Below, piece after piece: positions 1 to 8,277 of a stretch of 11,276 nucleotides of DNA. The notes beneath the pieces are model-generated. The model worked only from the letters and a program-made list of their open reading frames with translations. It had not been told where the DNA came from and ran no database searches. Source of the DNA: Larix sibirica (Eukaryota > Streptophyta > Pinopsida > Pinales > Pinaceae); NCBI GenBank assembly GCA_004151065.3, contig NWUY0300004283.1, positions 24,511-35,786 of the forward strand, in the 5' to 3' direction. Position 1 is the stretch's first letter, and every line of letters starts with the position of its first letter. A program made the translations under genes and the position numbers.

Positions 1-830
1 ACTGGAACATTACACTTCCTACCATATAGTGCTTCAAATGGACTCATCTTCAACGGTGTTTGGTAACCGTTGTTGTAGGAAAATTCCACTAAGTATAGGT
101 AATCTTCCCATTTATTGGGCTTGTCCATTACATACATTCGGAGCATGTCCTCGATGATTTGATTTACTCACTTAGTTTGTCCATTAGTTTGCGGATTATA
201 AGTTGTACTAAGGTTGATTTTGGTTCCAAATTCTCTGAACAAACCTTTCCAAAGGTTCAAAGTGAACTTTGGATCTTGATCTGAAACAATTGCTTTTGGA
301 ATACCATGCAACCTGGCAACTTCCTTCATATAGACCTCTGCAATCTTGGCTACCTTAAAGGTTGACCGAATAGGTATAAAATGGGTTGACTTTATCAACT
401 TGTCAACCACCACCATAATAGAATAGTGTTGCTTCAATGTTCTTGGTAACTTTGTAATGAAATCAATGGTTACCACATCCCACTTCCATTCTGGTACTGA
501 CAATGGATGATGTAAACGAGCAGGATGCATGTGTTATGCTTTTACTCTTTGACATTCCAAGCATTGAGTAATAAAACTGGCCACTTCTTTCTTCATGCCT
601 AGTTAGTAATACTCTTTCTTAACTCATGTCAAAGTCTTTTGATAACCAGGGTGACCTGCATAAGGTACATTATGCATTTCATGTAATATGATTTTCTTCA
701 ATTCACTTTCAACTGGTATATAAATTTTGTCATTAAATTGAAGAGTTCCATCTTCAGCCAAAGCATGTTTAGAAAATTTTAATGGTCTGTTTCCTGCTTG
801 CAACGCGGTCACAACTTGTAAATAAAAATC
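1..830 (-). pseudogene. Ty3/gypsy integrase region of pol (broken, runs off window)
   Basis: Integrase would insert the element cDNA into host chromosomes. At about 812-545 there is an H2C2 zinc-binding region, with a HEMH/GHPG stretch followed by a CLEC pair. The catalytic core starts near 480 with the TIDF motif (Asp codon 462-464) and continues to VSDQD (Asp codon 279-281). The third acidic residue of the DDE triad, normally the Glu after NGQT, is Lys here (codon AAG, 171-173). In-frame stops lie at 624-626, 603-605, 534-536 and 168-170, the last directly after the Glu-to-Lys change. Homology continues in the same frame from 170 down to the window edge, through the FSYNN and FEALYG motifs, so the gene is cut by the window and not by a deletion. 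No frameshift is needed across this stretch. Confidence 0.9.
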
Positions 831-890
831 TACTTCTAATGCCTCCTGTAACTTGATTTTAAAATCAAATTTCCAATTGTTGATAGCTTA

Positions 891-1562
891 AATTTGCATT
901 ATCTGGCCTCTTCTACTAAGTGCATTTGTCACTCGATTCTCTTTGCCTATTATGTACGTGATTTCGAAATTGAATTCACTCAGGAATTCAATCCATCTGC
1001 TTTGTCTGGCATTCAAATGAGGTTGTTTAAATAAATATTTCAGGTTGTCATTATCTGTCTTTAACTCAAACATGTTCCCCATGAGATAATGCCTCCACAT
1101 TCGGAGGGTATGAACTATAGCAGCTAACTTCAGATAATGAGTAGCATAGTTATTTTCATGTTCCTTCAACTTCCGTGATTCATAACAAATTACATGCCCA
1201 TCTTGCATCATGACTGCCCCGAGTCCATCTAGAGATGCATCTGTACATACCACATATTCTTTGTCTGGATTTGGAATTTTTAATATTGGAGCACATGTGA
1301 GTAACTCTTTCAAGAGTCTGAAATTGTCCTCACACTTTTGGTTACATATGGATTTCACACCCTTCTTTTGTAATGATGTAATCAGATTTGCAATGCGAGA
1401 GAAAGCTTCTATGAATCTTCGGTAATAACCTTCCAGCCCCATAAATGATCTCACTTTCATGACATTTCTCGGAGTAGGCCATTCTTGTATGGATTTGATC
1501 TTTTTCGGGTCCAAGGTTACTCCTTCTTCAGAGATAATATGACCCAAATACAACAGTTTCTT
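891..1562 (-). pseudogene. Ty3/gypsy RNase H region of pol with RT connection (broken)
   Basis: RNase H degrades the RNA strand of the RNA-DNA hybrid during reverse transcription. The first part (YLGHIISEEGV, then GLEGYYRRFI) is the RT thumb and connection. The RNase H domain starts near 1255 with VVCTDAS, and its first catalytic Asp is present (1239-1241). The next catalytic acid, normally Glu in the LELAA motif, is Lys (AAG, 1128-1130). The third, in KTDND, is retained. The last, normally Asp in the DALSR motif, is Asn (924-926). Two of the four acids are therefore lost, both by changes that fit G-to-A. The region is bounded by in-frame stops TAG at 1563-1565 and TAA at 888-890, but the frame is continuous with the RT above and the integrase below. 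Confidence 0.92.
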
Positions 1563-1967
1563 CTAATACAATGAGCATTTGCTAAGCTTGGCATAAAGCT
1601 GATTTTCTCTTAGGGTTTGCAAAGTAATCTGGAGATGATCTTCATGCTCTTCTTCAAATTTGGAATATACCAATATATCATCCAGAAACACTATAATAAA
1701 CTTATCCATAAATTCTTTAAATACGCCATTCATTAGACACATGAATGTGGCTGGGGCATTTGTTAGTCTGATTGGTAGGACTATATATTCATAATGCCCA
1801 TACCTGGTTCTAAAAGTTGTTTTACTGATATTTTCATCTTTTATGCTCACCTGGTGATACCCATATCTCACATCAATCTTGGAAAATACTTTTGCACCTT
1901 TCATTTGATCAAAGAGGTCATCAATTCTTGGTAATGGATACTTGTTCTTAATCGTAGCTTTATTTAG
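1563..1967 (-). pseudogene. Ty3/gypsy reverse transcriptase core (5'-truncated, broken)
   Basis: The RT core copies element RNA into DNA. Reading from about 1967 it begins with [17 protein letters not shown], then FSKID with the first catalytic Asp and GYHQ. The FLDD active-site motif is at 1677-1688 and both aspartates are intact. In the LP..LTNAP motif a usual Gly is Arg, which may harm folding. An in-frame TAG stop at 1563-1565 follows the KCSLY motif, where the family usually has Gln, and homology resumes directly after it. Nothing recognisable as the N-terminal RT fingers lies above 1967, and protease and gag are also missing, so the gene is cut off at its 5' side near the repeat cluster at 1991. 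RT identity is secure. The exact breakpoint is uncertain by about 20 bases. Confidence 0.93.
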
Positions 1968-1990
1968 TAAAAATGGTACAGTTAAATTAG

Positions 1991-2433
1991 GAACTGCGCA
2001 GTAAGGTCACATAAGTTAATTAGAATAACAATTTTACTTCTTCAAGTTATGTATATTCCTTACTATTATGACAAGGAAAAATTAATAATCCGGCATATTC
2101 ACTTAAAGTTAATATCTGCACGGTAAGAATTGTACGTATAAATGGAATAAGGGACATTATAGCTATATACTTAGACCATATGCAAGTTATATAATTTCCA
2201 ACACATTTAAACCTATTGCGCAGTAAGAACATTACAACAAAACACTTCCATAAGGATTGCGCAGTAAAAATAGTGTAGTGAGAACTACGTAGTAATAAAA
2301 ACAACTTAAACGATGTAGTAAGAACTGCACAGTAATAAAAACAACTTAAACGGTGTAGTAAGAACTGCACAGTAATAAAAACAAATTTCATAGGAATTGC
2401 ACAATAGGGTTCACATAAATAATTAGGATAACC
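1991..2433. repeat. Diverged direct repeat pair bracketing a 360-bp segment
   Basis: The segment 1991-2030 (GAACTGCGCAGTAAGGTCAC and onward) matches 2394-2433 (GAATTGCACAATAGGGTTCA and onward) at roughly four of five positions by eye, including the following ATAA..TAATTAG.ATAAC stretch. The copies start about 403 bases apart and flank the 40-bp tandem repeat. They may be outlying units of the same repeat family, or traces of a duplication. The left copy begins about 20 bases beyond the end of RT homology, so it lies at or near the rearrangement that removed the upstream part of the retrotransposon. Confidence 0.65.
2281..2400. repeat. 40-bp tandem repeat, three copies
   Basis: Copies occupy 2281-2320, 2321-2360 and 2361-2400. 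The first two differ at only a few positions across 40 bases. The third matches for about 24 bases and then diverges. Each unit carries AGAACTGCACAGTAATAAAA or a close variant, followed by ACAACTTAAACG.TGTAGTA, and there is a half-unit resemblance between GCACAGTAA and TGTAGTAAGAA. Diverged relatives with GCGCAGTAA occur at about 1996, 2218 and 2258. The short minus-strand open frame here is a by-product of the repeat and is not a gene. Confidence 0.85.
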
Positions 2434-3890
2434 ATAACAATCTTTCCAATGCCTGAAATGTTATGACAAATTCCTTCTAATGCAACCCATACAATTTCAG
2501 TTCCTATAAAAATAAAAATAAAAAATAAAAACAACTGCCATTCATTATTGGCCCATGTTACTTGGGAAAAATGGACAAGGCTGAAGTTAAACTTCGACAT
2601 AAACATTTAAACTTATTAGGACAAGCAAATCAACCTGTGGCTTCAAAAATAATTATACTATTCAATGCAAGCTACAATATACAAACCTTGGCACATGGAA
2701 TTTGTTTACAATTTACCAATTAAGCAAAAATAATGATAATTATGTGCATTTCAATGTAATTACCACTCATTACCAGCCTGTGGTTTATACTTTCGAGCCC
2801 GTGGTTTGCAAATACCATTCATGGTAAAACATATTAAATATACTTTTACCAACCAATGCAACCCATAAGATATGTAATTACCATTGCATCCTATGCACCA
2901 AGTATTTATATTTATAATTTATCTATTAAGTAAGATATGGCCATGCCCATCTTTTACGAAATGTTTAAATATCTTCGAGAGATTATTACAATAATTTTGT
3001 GCGCAAAACTTAGAATGTATTTCCAGCCACACATAACCCATTCCCAAATAATTTAAAAACTAGAAACCATTAAGGCAATCATATGGAAAGTAAATTTCCA
3101 ACTTAATTAAAGAATGAGCATTCATCCAATTTTAGTTTCATTTGTATAATTTATGCATTAGTAGCAAGCATTGCACAGAGTTAAACTCACAGTCATTCCA
3201 TACTTAGGAATCCAACCAAACAACGCATGAATTCATTGTTTCTAACCATAATTCAAAACATAAAACACGAACCATGGAAGTTGTTTACCATTCATCAGAT
3301 TAAATAATACTGAGGAATTAGAAACACCATTTCCAAGAATTAAAACTTATCTGTAAAAGCTTGAAATGGGCAACTGGCTCCATGTGAGGCACGCTCCATC
3401 CAACCATAGGAAAATTTTGCTCATTAATCTTTCAGCAAAATTCCACCCCTGAGATGAGACTCGTGTATTCACCATACTGACATCTCTCTCAATTCCCAGA
3501 ATTTTCATAATTAACGCTTGGCACTTAGGGAAATTGATTTAAATCCAATTCCATGCCAAACAGTGCATTTCACCTCCTTGATTTCCTTCTGATCTGCACA
3601 ACATTGATGTACGTCACTGCCTTATGTGCTCATAATTCCACCAATTCAGCTTCCTACACCATTTGTCACTTCACTGGTACAACCACAGACAAAATGGACG
3701 CAGTTTCAGCAAAATTCACAGTTATTTTAGCTCATAGGTTCAAGGGTTCATCATAGTTTTATTTTTCCAGAGAAAAATTACCCCTCTTGTTCTCTCAGAC
3801 ATTCACACCCCAAGCATCAACAAAATTCTCTACCCAGTTCAATTTTTTTATCCTCTCCCCCTTTTCCCAGGATGATGCGAACTCCCTTTG
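2434..3890. other. AT-rich stretch with no recognised gene (gypsy LTR or leader, probably)
   Basis: I recognise no protein domain, RNA gene or clear repeat in this stretch. Open frames on both strands are short, AT-driven and without family resemblance. By position it lies between the element's LTR terminus at 4314 and its reverse transcriptase, so it should be LTR U5, untranslated leader and any gag or protease remnant. No CCHC zinc knuckle or protease motif was found. The inner end of the LTR and a primer binding site could not be located. Confidence 0.5.
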
Positions 3891-3892
3891 CC

Positions 3893-3918
3893 TTGCATGC
3901 ATAATCTTATGCATGCAA
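3893..3918. repeat. Perfect 12-bp palindrome arms, 2-nt spacer
   Basis: The left arm TTGCATGCATAA (3893-3904) and the right arm TTATGCATGCAA (3907-3918) are exact reverse complements, separated by TC. Each arm contains CATGCAT, which matches the RY element bound by B3-domain factors of the ABI3/FUS3/LEC2 group in seed plants. It lies about 43 bases downstream (minus strand) of the candidate TATA box, so it would fall near the start of the LTR transcript and could form a hairpin in RNA. Confidence 0.85.
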
Positions 3919-3960
3919 TCTAGAACCAGGTGGGCTCTCCCTGCCACCTTTTTATTTATT

Positions 3961-3968
3961 TTTATATA
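3961..3968 (-). promoter_or_regulatory. Candidate TATA box of the gypsy LTR
   Basis: On the minus strand this reads TATATAAA, a good match to the plant TATA consensus. It lies about 350 bases inside the LTR terminus at 4314, a plausible U3 length, and faces the pol gene. A transcript would be expected to start near 3930-3940. In AT-rich DNA such matches also arise by chance, so the support is position and sequence only. Confidence 0.45.
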
Positions 3969-3969
3969 A

Positions 3970-4314
3970 AAACATAAAACACCCAAATCCCACTTAATCA
4001 TAATTAAATAATTGATTTAAAAATATAAATGTAAAGTCGTTTAAATGGGATTATGACTTAGGATAAACTTTAGGGAATCAAATATTTAACACAGTCATAA
4101 CATGGTTTCCCCACCTAGGACATTTAACCCCTTATTGTCTCTGGTGCATACATAAGTCCCCGATCTCTTCAGTGTACTGCCTTAGCACAACCAATTGTAT
4201 ATTTCTTTAATATTAATATTGCAAAATACAATATGTTCAACCTTGCAGGCATTCATAAACTATAATTACATCTCGGCATCATCAAACTAAGGGTTTCAAA
4301 CCAAGGGTGTTACA
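3970..4314 (-). repeat. Outer part (U3) of the gypsy 5' LTR
   Basis: The minus strand from 4314 begins TGTAACACCC. The boundary is supported independently because LINE coding sequence ends exactly there. The five bases outside it, AATAC on the plus strand (4315-4319), are the predicted target-site duplication. The second copy should flank the other LTR, off the left of the window. The LTR continues to lower coordinates past the TATA box at 3961, but I cannot fix its inner CA end, so its full length is unknown. Confidence 0.7.
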
Positions 4315-5215
4315 AATACCATTTAGGTTTAATAAAATTTCCCAAGTGTTTTGTTCCATCCATGAGAGATCTTACCCCATATGGCATGAAGCTTTGAATA
4401 TGATCAACCATATCCAATTCCAGATCATATGCTAAAAAAGTATATTTTGAAACACTAATAATCATACCTGAAGCCCAACAAAATTGATCAAGTATGCTTT
4501 GTAGACTATCCATTCACTTACCGTGCCAGCCCCAATCAACATCACGTCATCTACAAACAATAGGTGGGTGATTAAAACTATAGAAGACACTTTGATGCCC
4601 TGCAAAGCATCCAATCCCCTCTTGTCATCTATAAGCATGTTGAGCCCTTCGATTACCAAAATAAACAATAGAGGAGAGAGGGGACAACCCTAGCGAATAC
4701 CTATGGAGAAACCAAAAACTCTGGTTGGTGAACCATTAACCAGCACTGCAAAATTGGCCAACACCACACAGGCCATAATCCAATTTGTATCTTCCAAACT
4801 CAAACTTGTTTGAAGTAGGATTAGCCTCAGGAAGCCCCAGTCAATACGATCATATGCCTTGAGCAAATCAAGTTTAAGTAACCGGAGCAACCACATGTGA
4901 GCACGCAATGGGTGAAAAGAACCGCATAAATTTATGTATGATATCCATCTTATCAATGATATTAGAGGATCTCAGATCCGAAAACAAAGAATGAAAGTAC
5001 TTGACAGCCTCTATCGCAATATGATTTTGATCCATAACATATTCCCCATCTTCTCTGGAAATGCCCCAAATAGTATTTTGGACCCTTCTGCTATCAATTT
5101 TTTATGAAAAACATTTATATTTTGATCACCCCACGATAACCAAATCTTCAACCTCCACGTCTCCTCCTCCATCCAAAGGATCTTCAATATTTTATCTCTA
5201 AAGCTTCAAGACGAT
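4315..5215 (-). pseudogene. LINE ORF2 reverse transcriptase (internally deleted, truncated by LTR insertion)
   Basis: In L1-like elements this enzyme performs target-primed reverse transcription. From about 5200 the minus strand shows EEETWRLK and WGDQN..VFH, the stretch that leads into plant LINE RT, then YFHSLF and FFSPI near 4910. It then passes almost at once to KLDLLKAYDRIDW at about 4870-4830. In this family roughly 160 residues normally separate these blocks, so about 0.5 kb including the RT fingers appears deleted near 4890-4920. Downstream are NGSPTRVFGFS, then GIR-stop-GCPLSP with TAG at 4690-4692 where Gln is usual, and the active site FVDD at 4546-4557, with Val where Ala is common. 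A frame change follows near 4500, then HLGNFIKPKWY, after which the gypsy LTR begins. Confidence 0.9.
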
Positions 5216-6194
5216 GCATAACATTTGGGTTGGGAGATTGATCAATTAAACCCTTACAAAGCCCAACCATCTCTTCTTCACAAGCCAAAAGTTCATGTTT
5301 CATATCAACATTCCTGCCCTTCTCCCAAGAAATAACCATAGTCTTTAATTGCTTAAGTTTGGAAACCAGTCAGTCCATAGGTGACTGGTTAATAGGAGCC
5401 ACCAGCCCAAACCACTCCCGCCAAATAAGATCTTTGAAACCTTGTTCTCAAATCCAAGAATGATTAAATTTAAATGGATAATGAAAATTGTCATCCACTT
5501 TATCTAGTTGAAGAAAGATGGGAGACTGGTCCAAAATCACCGAATGTTCTACCCATGATCGATATCTAGAAGAGAACTCAAGAAGATATCCAACAACTAG
5601 GAATCGATCCAACCACTTGGCAATACCATAAACTCCTGATCTATGATTCCACCAAATTGGAGCCAATGGGTTTGGACAAATATCTATCAAACCCTTTGTG
5701 AAGAAGGTCTCTTTAAAAGAATCCCCCAGAGGATCCAAATGAGCCCTAGATGCCCAAACCTCCATAGTGTCAAAGGTCAAGTTAAGATCACCACCCAGTA
5801 TAAGAATAGTTGTCTTCAAAATACCTTCCCTCTCCACCCTAGCCTAGAAGCTAGTAACACGATCTTGGTAAGGAGCATAATAGTTGATCAAGTTTACTTC
5901 ACCCTCGAAACCAACAAAATTACCACAAATCAAAATACCCACAAAAATAAGAAAAGGTACAACCTTGCGCAAATTCCAGGCAGTTAACAAACCCCTAAAT
6001 AAACCATAAACATCCACCAATACCATTTCCCAACCCAGAAGAAACTTTGCAAAAGAAGAACGAGCATGCTCGCCAAGGACCATAGTCTCTTCAACAAAAA
6101 TAATATCAGGATGCTACTTCTAAAAAAGTCATTGGAGGACAAGGAATTTGGAGTGTCCTCCTACTCCATGAACATTAATGGAGAGCACGATCAT
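5216..6194 (-). pseudogene. LINE ORF2 start: AP-like endonuclease and linker (broken)
   Basis: The endonuclease (exonuclease-endonuclease-phosphatase fold) nicks target DNA. I start it at ATG 6194-6192 because the expected N-terminal motif follows: SINVHG (catalytic Asn, residue 7), then PDIIFVEET (Glu about residue 36). Further on are GGDLN (Asp136, Asn138), WWNHRSG (181-187) and KWLDRFLV (193-200). The terminal SDH motif reads LDQ (221-223), so the catalytic His is Gln. Three in-frame stops interrupt residues 22-27, another lies between the YAPYQDRVTSF and GGDLN segments, one follows HSWI (near 5448), and one lies in the linker before LVSKLKQLK. The frame is otherwise continuous from 6194 to about 5200, where it shifts into the RT. 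The linker contains WREWFGLV and SWEKGRN. Confidence 0.92.
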
Positions 6195-8277
6195 TTCTTA
6201 GACCTGGCAAGGGCTTTGTTAGCTCTAAGCGCCCTAACATTAGTAAGTGAAGCACCCGTCAAATCAGAGACACCAGCCTCCAAACCATTACCCGCGAAAC
6301 TACGAGGATCCCCCTTCCTTGCATTATGAGTTTTTTGTGGGGAAAAATATTTTCTAAGGTCCCCCCCCTAAAAGAGCCCTTTTGGGGCGTCATAATATTG
6401 GATGAAAACAACTTTGACAAACTAGTTCCAACCCCATCCACCATCTGCTCTTGAGGATCACCCTTCTGAATATTACCAATATAAACCTTCAATGGATGTT
6501 TTTTAACCACATCGCAGAATGATAATGGCACAGAAGGGCCCACCAACTGATAATCCATAGGGTGGTTTATATCAAGATTCCCCTCACTTGAACCAGTTAC
6601 GGGTACAAGACTATGAGGTCAACCATCATCAGCAGAGTCTAGGAACATAGATGATATACCCACCAATGACTCCATCTCATTACCTAAGACTGCCTCAACT
6701 AGAGGGCTATTCCCATCCAAAGAATGTGCGGGAATGGAAAATGACCGAATGACTTCCCTTGGGACCATAATAAGTCTCACCGACACCCCAAACTCCATCA
6801 GAGTTGACCTCGATTCAACCGAGACATCAGATGAAATGCTAGACCCTTCCAATATTCGACTAGCAAAGCCTGGTCCTGAAAGCTAAAGTAATTCTTCTTC
6901 ATTCAGAGAGAGAAATAATGCAAGATCCAAGGAATGAATCTTATCGATGATAGGAGGACCTTCTGGAACTTCATCTTCTACATGATCTGACAGCCCCAGG
7001 CCTGCACCCGAAGCACCACATTCGTCCTGGTCACTAAAATCTTCTAAGGACCATGTACCAAAACCCTCCACAGATTCATTTGGATCAGAAGCTGAGCTAG
7101 AAGAATGACAAGATTTCCACATATGACCCACCCCCTTGCATCTTGAGCACTGAAATGGGATGCCCCAATAATCCAAAGACTATGAATAAGTATGACCCCT
7201 CCATTCAATCTCCACCATATCCATCAGGCCTTTGGAAACATCAATTTCCACCAAAAGTTTCCCAACACGTTTATCCTCCTATAGAGCACATCCTCACCAA
7301 CATGTAGAAAATAGCCCAAATGGTTCCCCACAGCCTTGAAAGCATCTATGTGCCACATTTCAAAGGAAACGTCAGGGAGTAACACCCAGAGATGTCGAAA
7401 ACAGATGTTTTATGAACAGAGATCAAATGTTGAATGCCATCTTTTCAACATGAGGCTGTCATGATTCTTCAACAAAGTTTTTTGTGGTATCTTTGTAGCA
7501 TGCTCAACCTTCCTAAAAGTGAAACTATACCACCCTTTTGATAGGATGGATATGTCCGAGTAGTAACCAACTTTAGGGCGCCAAGAGGCCTTGACCCATT
7601 CAGAGGTATTTGACTGATTCATGGCCTTATAGCTAAACTTCCCAACCATGCCTATGAGAGATAATCCCACCACATGATCAAGACTCAAATCACATCCCAT
7701 AACCATCTCGCGACCCTCTTATTTGAGATTCCAACTATGATGTTTTTTATTCTTTCCGCAGCATGGGCCAATACTTAGATTCGCTTGATTCGAGACTTGG
7801 CCCCTAGATGGTGTAAAAAAACCCACATCCCTATGAAACCCCTCTAGAAGCACACCATAAATATTCATCTCCCCATATCCCTGATGGAAACCCTCCACCG
7901 GAATAGCTGCACCCACCACTTTAGAACCTCCCTGATGGATACCCACCACCAGAGCAGATGCACCCACCACCTTAGAGCACCCTTCCTGTTGTCCGCCAGC
8001 AAAAACCGTCTCACCGCCCCCCTCATGGATACCTTCGACCAGCTGAGATGACGCTTCCACCCTACCACAAGGTCCAATGCTACCAAGTGGCACCAAATTG
8101 GGCCCCGAAACCACCTATTTTCCTATTTCCAAAAAATCCCTACACATGTCGGATTTGTGTTAGATCCCAGTATACTTCGTCCAGTAAAATTACCCCCACA
8201 CATTCCCATCTTTCATCAAATGTGGTATCTACGTCCGTAGGAGGTATGTTGTTGACATGTCCACTCCCATCCTCCAT
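6191..8277 (-). pseudogene. LINE ORF1 protein (DUF4283-like domain plus CCHC zinc knuckle, broken)
   Basis: ORF1 proteins of plant L1 elements bind element RNA. The likely start is ATG 8277-8275. A repeat-rich N-terminal part follows (8040-7840). The DUF4283-like domain is at about 7690-7280, with LSLIGMVGKFSYK, GWYSFTFRKVE, LKRWHSTFD and later LWVLLPDVSFEMWH. After a frameshift near 7275 come LLVEIDVSKGL and DYWGIPFQCSRC. The zinc knuckle, C-x2-C-x4-H-x4-C, is at 7108-7149 and complete. The C-terminal part is acidic and Ser-rich. In-frame stops lie near 8160, 7720, 7410, 7180, 6880 and 6620. The frame changes again at a run of eight G (minus strand, 6361-6368), after which it reads to TGA at 6193-6191, overlapping the ORF2 start. 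The boundaries of the N-terminal part are the least certain. Confidence 0.87.
7837..8046 (-). repeat. Degenerate 51-bp repeats coding EGIHQGG-like units in LINE ORF1
   Basis: On the minus strand, translated copies read VEGIHEGGGE, VVGIHQGGSKVVGA, VEGFHQGYGEM and LEGFHRDVG. Two neighbouring DNA copies start at plus-strand positions 7880 and 7931 (CCTGATGGA), giving a 51-bp, 17-codon period. The next comparable block is near 8021, 90 bases away, so the spacing is irregular. The repeats keep the same frame, which fits an originally coding array. The likely role is a low-complexity N-terminal segment of the ORF1 protein. I do not know a function. Confidence 0.7.

Larger units (their letters stand above)
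1..4314 (-). mobile_element. Ty3/gypsy LTR retrotransposon, partial, nested in a LINE
   Basis: The element reads on the minus strand, so its 5' end is at high coordinates. The minus strand from 4314 begins TGTAACACCC, a common start of plant Ty3/gypsy LTRs. The flanking sequence from 4315 upward is LINE reverse transcriptase, which places the outer edge at 4314/4315. At the low-coordinate end, pol runs off the window at position 1 inside integrase, so the 3' part and 3' LTR are not seen. RT, RNase H, integrase is the Ty3/gypsy domain order, whereas Copia places integrase before RT. No gag or protease coding is visible between 1970 and 4314, and I found no obvious primer binding site, so this copy is probably internally deleted or rearranged. 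Lineage (chromovirus or other) cannot be decided because the integrase C-terminus is outside the window. Confidence 0.88.

Noticed and set aside
1210-1425. Plus-strand open frame
   Set aside because: It is the shadow of the RNase H coding region on the opposite strand.
1-1967. Assigning the gypsy element to a named lineage such as the chromoviruses
   Set aside because: The integrase C-terminus, where a chromodomain would be, lies outside the window, and gag is not visible.
2216-2400. Repeats considered as a CRISPR array
   Set aside because: The units are directly adjacent without unique spacers, they diverge from each other, and the context is a plant retrotransposon.
2047-2606. Two hydrophobic minus-strand open frames that might be small membrane proteins
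   Set aside because: They lie in the 40-bp repeat and AT-rich DNA. Their Phe/Leu/Ile-rich translation follows from base composition and repetition, and no family features are visible.
3553-4001. Short open frames on both strands near the LTR promoter
   Set aside because: They overlap each other on opposite strands, lack family resemblance and cover the TATA and palindrome region, so coding is unlikely.
5643-6329. Plus-strand open frames of 114 and 87 codons
   Set aside because: They run antisense to the LINE endonuclease and the ORF1/ORF2 junction, where the minus-strand domains are clear.
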